8,670 bases of DNA, taken from Streptococcaceae bacterium. GTDB lineage: Bacteria > Bacillota > Bacilli > Lactobacillales > Streptococcaceae. Positions within the stretch are counted from its first letter, which is position 1. Each line of letters starts with the position of its first letter. A program made the position numbers and the translations under genes. Shown here in pieces: positions 1 to 6,249 of this stretch. A model generated the notes under the pieces. It made no database searches. It was given only the letters and a program-made list of their open reading frames with translations, and was not told the DNA's origin. The stretch is from contig JAITWV010000090.1 of NCBI GenBank assembly GCA_031285105.1, positions 1-8,670 on the forward strand, read 5' to 3'.

Positions 1-227
1 GTGTGATTTCACCATTGGTTTTAGGCTCTCAGATGAATATCCACCCTGTTACCATCATTCTTGTTTTACTAACTGCTGGAAAAATTGGTGGTGTTCCTGG
101 CGTGATTGTTGGTATTCCAGTGTATGCAACATTTAAAGTTATTTTCACCCATTTTTATCGTTGGTACCGCGAAGTTTCTGGAGTGTTTGCTATGGATAGA
201 ATGGATGAGACAAGCGAAGATTCTTAA
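1..227 (+). CDS. AI-2E family transporter, C-terminal fragment (5' end outside window)
   Basis: Only the last 74 or so residues are present; the first full codon begins at base 3 and the frame is open to the left edge, so the gene starts upstream. The visible part reads ISPLVLGSQMNIHPVTIIL, then a glycine-rich hydrophobic stretch (KIGGVPGVIVGIPVYATFKV), then a short charged tail. This matches the end of the AI-2E/PerM-like transporter family: the last two membrane segments, with the 'G.P G.i.GiP..a..k' pattern typical of that C-terminus. Members are polytopic membrane proteins; some export autoinducer-2 and others act as ion antiporters, so the substrate cannot be told from this fragment. An intrinsic terminator follows directly, making this the last gene of its transcript. 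Confidence 0.85.
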   Translation, partial: VISPLVLGSQMNIHPVTIILVLLTAGKIGGVPGVIVGIPVYATFKVIFTHFYRWYREVSGVFAMDRMDETSEDS

Positions 228-229
228 GC

Positions 230-264
230 AAAAGATAGCCATTTCTTAAGGTGGCTATCTTTTT
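230..264 (+). terminator. Intrinsic terminator of the AI-2E family gene
   Basis: A perfect 12-bp stem, AAAAGATAGCCA (230-241) against TGGCTATCTTTT (252-263), has a 10-base loop and runs into a T tract. It begins three bases after the stop codon and separates the transporter gene from murT. Confidence 0.9.
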
Positions 265-275
265 GTGTGTAAAAA

Positions 276-292
276 TGCTAAAATGGTATAGC
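276..292 (+). promoter_or_regulatory. Candidate murT-gatD promoter (extended -10)
   Basis: Two overlapping extended -10 boxes are visible: TGCTAAAAT (276-284) and TGGTATAGC (284-292). The second has a weak -35 candidate, TTGTGT (263-268), at 18 bp. The first has no good -35, because that position falls in the terminator. Transcription would start a few bases before the murT ribosome binding site, giving a very short leader. The promoter is placed by pattern only. Confidence 0.5.
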
Positions 293-314
293 AAAAAAAT
301 ACATGGAGGGTTCT

Positions 315-1658
315 ATGCGTATAAACTCAGCACTAGCTCTTGTTACTGGTAAAAGTTCACAATATATATTAAAAAATTTCTTTAAGCGGGGTTCTTCTTA
401 TCCAGGAAATCTTGCGTTAAAGTTTGATCCACATATTTTAGATACACTAGCAAAAGATTATGAGGTGATTGTTGTTACGGGAACAAACGGCAAAACCTTA
501 ACCACTTCTTTAATCGTAAATATCTTAAAGAAACAATTTGACCATGTGGTGACAAATAAAACAGGTTCAAATATGATTCAAGGGATTGTTTCCACTTTCC
601 TATCAGCTAAAAAGACGAACGGGAAAAAATTTGCGGTTTTAGAAATTGATGAAGCATCTTTAGCAAAAATTACGACGTACATTAAGCCAAAAATGTTTGT
701 ATTTACCAATATCTTCCGTGATCAAATGGATCGATATGGTGAGATTTATACAACTTATGACTATATTTTAAAGGGTGCGGCAAATGCTCCGGAAGCACTA
801 ATTTTAGCAAATGGTGACTCGCCGATTTTTAACTCAGTCGAAACGAAAAATCCGCGTCAATATTATGGATTTGACCATGAAGACCAAGGAGATATTTTGG
901 CTCATTACAACACAGAAGGAATTTTATGTCCGGAATGTCAAAATATCTTGCATTATAAAATGATTACTTACGGCAACTTAGGGAACTATTTCTGTCCAAA
1001 TTGTGGTTTCCATCGTCCGCAGCTTGATTACAAATTGACAGACCTAACTTATATGGATAATGTTTCATCTAAATTTGTGATTGACGGAGAAGAATACGGC
1101 ATTGAAGTTGGGGGCATGTATAACATCTACAACGCTCTAGCCGCTGCCGCTGTTGCCGAGCATTATGAAGTACCTGCTGAGAAAATTCGCGCGGGTCTTG
1201 GTTATGATGAAAAAGTATTCGGACGCCAAGAAGTCATTGATATTGACGGCAAGAAAGTAACGATTGTGTTAGTAAAAAATCCAGTCGGTACCAATCAAGT
1301 ACTAGAACTAATGAAACTAGCACCTTATAATTTTTCAATGGTCGCTTTATTAAATGCCAACTACGCAGACGGCATTGACACAAGTTGGATTTGGGATGCC
1401 AATTATGAATTTATTTGTGACATGAACATCGACAAATTCATTACTGGCGGACAAAGACACAAAGAAATCGCCCGTCGTTTGAGAGTAGCAGGTGCGCCAA
1501 AAGAAAAAATGGTCGAACTTGATGACAATTTTGACGCATTATTAAAAGAAATCAAATCAGCACCAAGTGAGCATATCTATGTTCTAGCAACTTACACAGC
1601 CATGCTTAACTTGCGTAAAGATTTGACAACACAAGGATATATTAAAGAAGGGATGTAG
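315..1658 (+). CDS. murT: Lipid II isoglutaminyl synthase, Mur-ligase-like subunit MurT
   Basis: MurT works with GatD to convert the D-isoglutamate of lipid II into D-isoglutamine in the cytoplasm, using ATP and glutamine-derived ammonia. The 447-residue product has the Mur ligase P-loop TGTNGKT (55-61). A CPEC...CPNC zinc ribbon (Cys205, 208, 227, 230) is characteristic of MurT and absent from ordinary Mur ligases. The C-terminal DUF1727 domain contains ADGIDTSWIWD (351-361); Asp352 is the likely counterpart of the MurT aspartate proposed to complete the GatD catalytic triad. An in-frame ATG at 303 exists, but the ribosome binding site GGAGGG (305-310) lies just after it, so ATG 315 is chosen. 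gatD follows after four bases, so the two are translated together. Length and motifs are normal for the family. Confidence 0.96.
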   Translation: MRINSALALVTGKSSQYILKNFFKRGSSYPGNLALKFDPHILDTLAKDYEVIVVTGTNGKTLTTSLIVNILKKQFDHVVTNKTGSNMIQGIVSTFLSAKKTNGKKFAVLEIDEASLAKITTYIKPKMFVFTNIFRDQMDRYGEIYTTYDYILKGAANAPEALILANGDSPIFNSVETKNPRQYYGFDHEDQGDILAHYNTEGILCPECQNILHYKMITYGNLGNYFCPNCGFHRPQLDYKLTDLTYMDNVSSKFVIDGEEYGIEVGGMYNIYNALAAAAVAEHYEVPAEKIRAGLGYDEKVFGRQEVIDIDGKKVTIVLVKNPVGTNQVLELMKLAPYNFSMVALLNANYADGIDTSWIWDANYEFICDMNIDKFITGGQRHKEIARRLRVAGAPKEKMVELDDNFDALLKEIKSAPSEHIYVLATYTAMLNLRKDLTTQGYIKEGM

Positions 1659-1662
1659 TGAT

Positions 1663-2418
1663 ATGAGCCCAACTAGACAAGAAATTTATGGCGATGGTCA
1701 ATTAAAAGGCGAGCCAAAATACGAATTAAATTTAGGACATTTATACGGAAATCTCATGAACACTTACGGAGATAACGGCAATGTTTTAATGATTAAATAC
1801 ATCGCAGAAAAACTAGGAAGTAAAGTGAATTTTGAGATTATTTCCCTAGGCGACACATTTGATGAAAACAAGTACGATATCGTCTTTTTCGGCGGTGGTC
1901 AAGATTATGAGCAACGTATTATTTCTTATGATTTGCCAGATAAAAAAGAATCAATTGGTAATTACATCGAAAATGATGGCGTGTTAATTTCAATTTGTGG
2001 CGGTTATCAGCTACTAGGACAATATTTCGTTGAAGCAAGTGGCAATCGTGTCGAAGGACTTGGCGTATTACCACATTACACCTTGAACCAACCAACCAAC
2101 CGTTTCATTGGCGATGTAGTGATTGAAAATGAAGAAACTGGCGAGAAATATTATGGTTTTGAAAATCATCAAGGACGTACATTCTTAGGCGAAGGACAAA
2201 AACCACTCGGGAAAGTTCTTCAAGGAAAAGGCAATAACGGCGAAGATGGTGGCGAGGGAATGATGTATAAAAATACGATTGGTTCTTATTTCCACGGCCC
2301 AATTCTTTCAAGTAATTCAAGACTTGCTTATCGTATGGTGATTACTGCTTTGAAGAAGAAATATGGTGAAGAAATTGAGTTGCCTAGTTTTGAAGAAGTT
2401 TTAGGTGATGAGGAATAA
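1663..2418 (+). CDS. gatD: Lipid II isoglutaminyl synthase, glutamine amidotransferase subunit GatD
   Basis: GatD is the class I (triad) glutaminase that hydrolyses glutamine and passes ammonia to MurT for lipid II amidation. In the 251-residue protein the nucleophile elbow is ISICGGYQLLG with Cys112, and the catalytic histidine is His211 in SYFHGP. The CobB/CobQ-like fold is also visible in GHLYGNLMNTYGDNGNV (25-41) and in FFGGGQDYEQ (75-84). It carries roughly 18 polar residues ahead of the conserved core. The start ATG is preceded by AGAAGGGA at the end of murT. D-glutamate amidation is essential or fitness-critical in several Gram-positive cocci and is needed for efficient peptidoglycan cross-linking. 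An intrinsic terminator ends the two-gene operon. Confidence 0.96.
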   Translation: MSPTRQEIYGDGQLKGEPKYELNLGHLYGNLMNTYGDNGNVLMIKYIAEKLGSKVNFEIISLGDTFDENKYDIVFFGGGQDYEQRIISYDLPDKKESIGNYIENDGVLISICGGYQLLGQYFVEASGNRVEGLGVLPHYTLNQPTNRFIGDVVIENEETGEKYYGFENHQGRTFLGEGQKPLGKVLQGKGNNGEDGGEGMMYKNTIGSYFHGPILSSNSRLAYRMVITALKKKYGEEIELPSFEEVLGDEE

Positions 2419-2432
2419 ATTTTTAGTAAGAG

Positions 2433-2468
2433 TGTTGTTTTCGTTTATTACGGGAACAACATTTTTTT
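2433..2468 (+). terminator. Intrinsic terminator of murT-gatD
   Basis: TGTTGTTTTCG (2433-2443) pairs with CGGGAACAACA (2451-2461): 11 pairs including two G-U, with a 7-base loop and a following run of seven T. The T run merges into the first dyad of the repeat array. Confidence 0.88.
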
Positions 2469-2719
2469 GTGCACAACTTTTCTAAACTTTATGCACAAAC
2501 CCCACTGAGTTTTATGCACAAAGTTTAGAAAGTTTATGCACAAAACTCAGTCGCATTTGTGCATAAAACTTTTTTAATTTGTGCATAAATAAAATTTTAC
2601 GTGTAAAGTTGGAAAGTTTTACACGTGAAAGTGGGTGTGTTTTACGTGTAAAGTTGAAAAGTTTAACATGTAAAAGTGAGTGTGTCTTACGTGTAAAGTT
2701 CAAAAGTTTTACGTGTAAA
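2466..2719. repeat. Array of twelve 12-13-bp dyads in 45-bp units, two flavours
   Basis: Six dyads of type TTTRTGCAYAAA start at 2466, 2488, 2511, 2533, 2556 and 2578 (the first is TTTGTGCACAAC). Six of type TTTACGTGTAAA or a close variant start at 2596, 2618, 2641, 2662, 2686 and 2708. Steps alternate 22 and 23 bp, so every second copy is 45 bp apart in each half; the join between halves is 18 bp. The right half is three tandem 45-bp units starting at 2595, 2640 and 2685; the first two agree at 40 of 45 positions. The left half contains a 10-bp perfect inverted repeat, ACTGAGTTTT (2504-2513) with AAAACTCAGT (2542-2551), enclosing two dyads. No credible gene lies here. The array sits between a terminator and the response-regulator promoter. 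Function is unknown; a protein-binding array or a dispersed intergenic repeat are both possible. Confidence 0.85.
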
Positions 2720-2727
2720 AGTAAAAA

Positions 2728-2757
2728 AATTGCGATGTACTAAAAGTGATTGTTTCC
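2728..2757 (+). repeat. Dispersed repeat, copy 1 (inverted copy at 8530-8558)
   Basis: This 30-bp segment, which includes GATGTACTAAAAGTGATTG, matches the reverse complement of 8530-8558 with one substitution (G for A) and one extra A. It lies between the dyad array and the response-regulator promoter. A match this long in two intergenic places 5.8 kb apart is unlikely to be chance and suggests a repeat family in this genome. Confidence 0.75.
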
Positions 2758-2781
2758 TTCATTGTGTTTTTTATGTATAAA

Positions 2782-2810
2782 TTATGAAATTTTTCTGATA
2801 CTATTATAAT
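2782..2810 (+). promoter_or_regulatory. Candidate promoter of the response-regulator gene
   Basis: A perfect -10 box TATAAT (2805-2810) lies 27 bases before the start codon. The -35 at 17 bp, TTATGA (2782-2787), is weak (3 of 6), which would suit an activated or basal promoter. The region around it is very AT-rich. Confidence 0.6.
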
Positions 2811-2836
2811 AAATACAATACCGCGGAGAGTACCAG

Positions 2837-3511
2837 ATGAATAAACTATTAATAATAGAAGACGACCAACATATCAACAACATGCTCAGTGACTTATTAA
2901 CCATCGAAGGATTTCAAGTAACCAGTGCATTTTCAGGAACGGAAGGTTTACTTTGGCACAAGCAGCAAACATTTGATTTGATTTTGCTTGATTTAATGCT
3001 TCCAGGTAAAACAGGTAATGAGGTATTATCTGAAATTCGTCAAACAAGCAACATCCCCATTATCGTTTTAACCGCACTCGATGGCAAAGAGAGTATCGTT
3101 GATTTGTTAAAAAATGGCGCGAATGACTATATGATTAAACCCTTTAACAATGCGGAACTTCTTGCTCGAATTGAAGTTCAACTTAGAAATAATAGCGTCA
3201 ATCCCACAAATGAAACGCTCAAATTTAAAGATTTACTCTTAGATTCGCAAAGTTTTAGCGCGACGATCAATCAAAAACCATTAACATTATCAAAAAGAGA
3301 GTTCCAAATTTTACAATGTATGATGGAGAATCCAAACAAAGTATTCACCAAAAATAATCTTTATGAAACAGTGTGGGGGGATGAATTTTTTGGCGATGAT
3401 AACACGATAAATGTACATATAAGCAAGATACGTAGCAAATTAGCAGCAATCAATGCAAACAATGAGTACATCCAAACTGTCTGGGGAATTGGTTTTAAAA
3501 TGCAAGATTAA
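2837..3511 (+). CDS. OmpR/PhoB-family response regulator of an ABC-transporter two-component module
   Basis: This 224-residue cytoplasmic transcription factor is activated by phosphorylation. The receiver domain (about 1-117) has the acidic pair Asp9/Asp10, phospho-acceptor Asp52 in LLDLMLPG, Thr79 and Lys101 in IKPF. The C-terminal winged helix (about 127-223) shows LTLSKREFQIL, the recognition helix region DNTINVHISKIRSKL and the wing VWGIGFKM. GGAGAG (2825-2830) lies six bases before the ATG. Its partner kinase is not adjacent but sits three genes downstream (5300-6184), after the ABC transporter. That gene order is typical of peptide-antibiotic sensing and resistance cassettes in Firmicutes. 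The natural targets are its own module; a tandem repeat just after this gene is a candidate binding site. The family call is firm; the specific signal is unknown. Confidence 0.93.
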   Translation: MNKLLIIEDDQHINNMLSDLLTIEGFQVTSAFSGTEGLLWHKQQTFDLILLDLMLPGKTGNEVLSEIRQTSNIPIIVLTALDGKESIVDLLKNGANDYMIKPFNNAELLARIEVQLRNNSVNPTNETLKFKDLLLDSQSFSATINQKPLTLSKREFQILQCMMENPNKVFTKNNLYETVWGDEFFGDDNTINVHISKIRSKLAAINANNEYIQTVWGIGFKMQD

Positions 3512-3517
3512 GACTTA

Positions 3518-3541
3518 TTTAAGATTTTGTTTAAAGTTTTG
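3518..3541 (+). promoter_or_regulatory. Candidate response-regulator binding site (12-bp tandem direct repeat)
   Basis: TTTAAGATTTTG (3518-3529) is followed directly by TTTAAAGTTTTG (3530-3541), matching at 10 of 12 positions. OmpR-type regulators bind as head-to-tail dimers to direct repeats about one helical turn apart, often just ahead of or over a weak -35. This repeat sits between the regulator gene and the ABC genes in that arrangement. The assignment is inferred from pattern and position. Confidence 0.5.
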
Positions 3542-3564
3542 AAAGAACTCTCGTTTATTATAAG
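3537..3564 (+). promoter_or_regulatory. Possible internal promoter ahead of the ABC transporter genes
   Basis: A -10-like TATAAG (3559-3564), overlapping TATTAT (3556-3561), lies about 30 bases before the ATPase start. The only -35 at fair spacing is TTTTGA (3537-3542, 16 bp), which is poor and overlaps the direct repeat. A weak -35 of this kind is expected for an activator-dependent promoter, but the call is tentative. Confidence 0.35.
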
Positions 3565-3594
3565 AGTATCAAGAAATCAAAGGAGAAATTCAAA

Positions 3595-4521
3595 ATGAAT
3601 GAGACAGTATTGAAGCTGACAAATGTAAGTAAAGAATATAAAAAAGTAAAAGCGGTAGATAATGTGAATATGACTATCCAAAAAGGTGATATTTACGGAT
3701 TAATAGGAAAAAATGGTGCAGGAAAAACAACTTTGATTCGTATGATTACCTCGCTTTGTCATCAAACGCAAGGAGAAATTGAAATTTTTGGTCAAACAAG
3801 TGTAAGAGGAGTCGGACAAGCGCGTGCAAGAATTGGCTGTGTCATTGAAATGCCTGCCTTTTACCCGAATTTAACCGCAACAGCAAACTTAGAGTATTAC
3901 CAACGTGTCAAAGGTATTCCAAATAAAAAACGAGTAAGCGAAGTGTTAGAACTAGTCGATTTAGCAAATACTGGTAAAAAAAGATACAAAAATTTCTCAT
4001 TAGGAATGAAACAAAGGCTAGGAATTGCACTAGCGATCTTAAACAACCCAGACTTTATTATCTTAGATGAACCAATTAATGGACTTGACCCACAAGGGAT
4101 TGTCGAAATACGAGAATTGATCTTAAAACTAAACAAAGAGCACAACATGACTGTGATGATTTCTAGCCACTTACTTGCAGAATTATCCTTAATCGCTACA
4201 AGATACGGCATTATTCATGAAGGAAAGTTAGTCAAAGAAATCACTCATGAGCAGCTAGAAAAAGAATGCAAAAACTCACTATCGATTCAAGTAGATGATG
4301 TCAGTTATGCGGCAACGATTATTGAAACGCACTTACACACCAATCAATATAAGATTATCAATGAAAATGAAATTCGTATGTATGACTATATTGATCAAGC
4401 AGCTAAAGTGAATATGCAGTTGGTGAAAAATGACGTTCATGTGTTTAATATCAGCAAAATAGGTGAAAGTTTAGAAGATTATTTTATCTCGTTAATTTCA
4501 GGAGGAAGTGTTCATGTTTAA
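3595..4521 (+). CDS. ABC transporter ATP-binding protein, lantibiotic/bacitracin resistance type (E-loop)
   Basis: This is the 308-residue motor subunit of an exporter, paired with the permease that overlaps its end. Motifs in order: Walker A GKNGAGKTT (38-46), signature SLGMKQR (135-141), Walker B FIILDEP (154-160) with catalytic Glu159, D-loop GLDP (163-166) and switch His192. The Q-loop position reads CVIEMPAFYPNLTA with Glu85 in place of glutamine. Such an 'E-loop' is a known feature of LanF-type lantibiotic immunity ATPases, and the overall sequence also fits the BcrA group. The C-terminal region after about residue 215 is a family-typical extension. AGGAGA (3581-3586) lies eight bases before the ATG. 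Likely role: removing cationic or cell-wall-targeting peptides from the membrane. The substrate cannot be read from sequence. Confidence 0.92.
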   Translation: MNETVLKLTNVSKEYKKVKAVDNVNMTIQKGDIYGLIGKNGAGKTTLIRMITSLCHQTQGEIEIFGQTSVRGVGQARARIGCVIEMPAFYPNLTATANLEYYQRVKGIPNKKRVSEVLELVDLANTGKKRYKNFSLGMKQRLGIALAILNNPDFIILDEPINGLDPQGIVEIRELILKLNKEHNMTVMISSHLLAELSLIATRYGIIHEGKLVKEITHEQLEKECKNSLSIQVDDVSYAATIIETHLHTNQYKIINENEIRMYDYIDQAAKVNMQLVKNDVHVFNISKIGESLEDYFISLISGGSVHV

Positions 4522-5281
4522 TTTATTTACAGCCGATTTACAGCGTATTTTTAGAGGAAAAGCAGTTTATATCATTGGTTTACTTATCTTCATTTTTCCA
4601 ATTTTACATAAAGTTCAAGGCAGTTCAGGAGGTCCAGTCTTCGCCCCAATAGATGGACTGACTGGTGGGTATTTTTCAACCTTTCATTTGATGTTTTTAG
4701 TTGAAAATATGCTGTTTTTAGTGCCATTAATTTTGTCTATGGTAATTGGTGATGACTATAAAGCTGGCACCATGAAAAATATTATTGGTAGTGGGTTTTC
4801 TAGAAGTAAATACTATCTGAGCAAACTATTCGTCGCTTGGTTTATTAAAATGCTTTATTTTTCGATTCAGGTATTTGGAGCAATGATTTTTTCAACAATT
4901 GTTCATGGTTTTGGGCAAACTTTTACAATGGATGTTTTAGTCAATATTTTAAGACCATTTGGCATCATCGCACTGGTTTATCTAGCGATTTTAGCGATTG
5001 CCATGTTTATTTTTAACCTCTTCAAAAACGAGAATATCTTTTCAATCGTTTTTATTACCATCTTCTTTGCACCAAACCTGATTATTATGATGTTGAGTAC
5101 AAGAGTTGCTTGGTTAACTCGTTTAACTGATTTTGAATTAATTCGCAACATTCGCATGATTATTCCTTACAATACGCTATATGTTGGTAATTATTCATTC
5201 GTCACATTATTAGCATTAGGATTTATTTTAGCAAGTGGAATGATAGGCTTAGTCTTTTTCCAAAAAGGGGAAGTCAAATAA
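4514..5281 (+). CDS. ABC-2 type permease of the peptide-resistance transporter
   Basis: This 255-residue integral membrane protein has six predicted helices (about 16-33, 57-78, 108-130, 149-169, 174-195 and 228-248), normal for LanE/BcrB-like permeases. Between helices 2 and 3 the cytoplasmic segment GDDYKAGTMKNIIGSGFSRSKYY (79-101) is the usual ABC-2 coupling region that contacts the ATPase. The ATG at 4514 is chosen because AGGAGG (4500-4505) sits eight bases before it; the GTG at 4508 is only two bases from that site. The start overlaps the ATPase stop by eight bases, so the two subunits are translationally coupled. Only one permease gene is present, so the channel is probably a homodimer; many lantibiotic systems use two different permeases. 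Confidence 0.9.
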   Translation: MFNLFTADLQRIFRGKAVYIIGLLIFIFPILHKVQGSSGGPVFAPIDGLTGGYFSTFHLMFLVENMLFLVPLILSMVIGDDYKAGTMKNIIGSGFSRSKYYLSKLFVAWFIKMLYFSIQVFGAMIFSTIVHGFGQTFTMDVLVNILRPFGIIALVYLAILAIAMFIFNLFKNENIFSIVFITIFFAPNLIIMMLSTRVAWLTRLTDFELIRNIRMIIPYNTLYVGNYSFVTLLALGFILASGMIGLVFFQKGEVK

Positions 5282-5299
5282 GAAATAATTGAGGTGTCT

Positions 5300-6184
5300 A
5301 TGATTTTAGGAGTAGTATTCTTTCTTCTTTTTTTAGTAACATTTATCTATTTAATTCGCCTGAAAAAAGATATTTCACAAATGAACCAAATGCTACAAAC
5401 AATTGAAAAAACTGATACGAATATGCGCATAACGACCACAACTTATGATTCAGATGTGGTCGCTTTGAGTACAGATATGAACAAAGTATTGGATAAACAA
5501 AAGCAAATTGTCCTTGATGCTAAAAGATCTTCCAGAGAATTAAAACAAGGCATCAGCAATATTTCTCATGACTTACGCACCCCACTAACAAGTGCCTTAG
5601 GTTATGTGCAGATGCTGAAAACAGGAAAGTTAACCGATGAGCAACAGCAAAATTATTTAAAAATAATAGAAGAAAGACTACATTCATTAACTGATTTAAT
5701 GAAAGAGTTGTTTGATTATACCAAGATTGTTGAAGGAAAAATTGACGTTCAATTACAATCAGTGAATGTGAGTAACCTATTAACAGAAGAAATTAGCGCA
5801 AGATACATCGAGTTTACAAACCAACAATTTGAAATGGAAATAGACTTGTCAGACCAACCGTTAATTGTCACAGCAGATGGGTATTTATTAAAACGTGCTA
5901 TTGGAAATTTATTACAAAATGTTTTGATTCATGGGCAAGAAATTTTTATATTAAAAGTGGATGCAACTCAAAAAGAAATACTTCTATCAAATAAAGCAGA
6001 AAACATTCAATCTATTCAAGTAGAACGATTATTTGAGCGATTTTATACAGTGGACACATCAAGGACGAGCAAAAAAACTGGCTTAGGATTACCAATTACC
6101 AAAGAATTAATTCAACAGATGAACGGTGAAATTAGCGCATTTATCGAAGAAGAATATCTAACATTCAAAATAAAATTCAAATAA
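5300..6184 (+). CDS. Sensor histidine kinase with minimal membrane sensor
   Basis: This is a 294-residue kinase for the response regulator at 2837. One N-terminal membrane segment (about 2-20) leads directly into a cytoplasmic coiled region (about 22-85), so there is almost no extracellular domain. The H-box SHDLRTPLT (89-97) has His90, followed by the DHp second helix. The ATPase domain shows the N-box NLLQNVLIHG (203-212), F-box ERFY (246-249) and G2 box KKTGLGLPI (258-266). The usual DxGxG box is replaced by LLSNKAEN (228-235), a reduced form seen in this subfamily. ATG 5300 is preferred over GTG 5294, because the ribosome binding site GAGG (5291-5294) overlaps that GTG. With no sensor domain, the kinase probably detects its signal in the membrane or through the transporter. 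Confidence 0.92.
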   Translation: MILGVVFFLLFLVTFIYLIRLKKDISQMNQMLQTIEKTDTNMRITTTTYDSDVVALSTDMNKVLDKQKQIVLDAKRSSRELKQGISNISHDLRTPLTSALGYVQMLKTGKLTDEQQQNYLKIIEERLHSLTDLMKELFDYTKIVEGKIDVQLQSVNVSNLLTEEISARYIEFTNQQFEMEIDLSDQPLIVTADGYLLKRAIGNLLQNVLIHGQEIFILKVDATQKEILLSNKAENIQSIQVERLFERFYTVDTSRTSKKTGLGLPITKELIQQMNGEISAFIEEEYLTFKIKFK

Positions 6185-6194
6185 GTGTCAAACC

Positions 6195-6223
6195 TTGCAA
6201 TTTTACTTTAAACCTCATAAAAT
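6195..6223 (+). promoter_or_regulatory. Candidate promoter of the HAD phosphatase gene
   Basis: TTGCAA (6195-6200) and TAAAAT (6218-6223) are spaced by exactly 17 bp, matching the consensus at 4 and 5 of 6 positions. No clear terminator is seen after the kinase gene, so some transcription may also read through from upstream. Confidence 0.6.
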
Positions 6224-6249
6224 AATTAGGAACATATAGGAGGATTATG

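Noticed and set aside
303..314. Upstream ATG as the murT start
   Set aside because: The ribosome binding site GGAGGG lies just after this ATG and fits the next in-frame ATG at 315.
2105..2320. - strand open frame of 71 codons within gatD
   Set aside because: It lies wholly opposite the well-supported gatD frame and has no recognisable motif.
2512..2703. 63-codon open frame on the - strand with repeated FTRKTH and HKL peptides
   Set aside because: It lies entirely in the 45-bp dyad array. Because 45 is divisible by three, the repeats give a repetitive peptide without stops. No ribosome binding site or protein family is recognised.
2466..2719. CRISPR array
   Set aside because: Repeats are only 12-13 bp and near-palindromic. 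The intervening 9-11 bp are themselves repeated, not unique spacers, and no cas genes are near.
3547..3567. ACTCT...AGAGT dyad between the response-regulator and ATPase genes
   Set aside because: The stem is only five pairs with an 11-base AT-rich loop and no T tract. It is too weak for a terminator and could be chance.
3897..4211. - strand open frame of 104 codons within the ABC ATPase gene
   Set aside because: It is antisense to the conserved signature, Walker B and H-loop coding region, so it is a by-product of that sequence.
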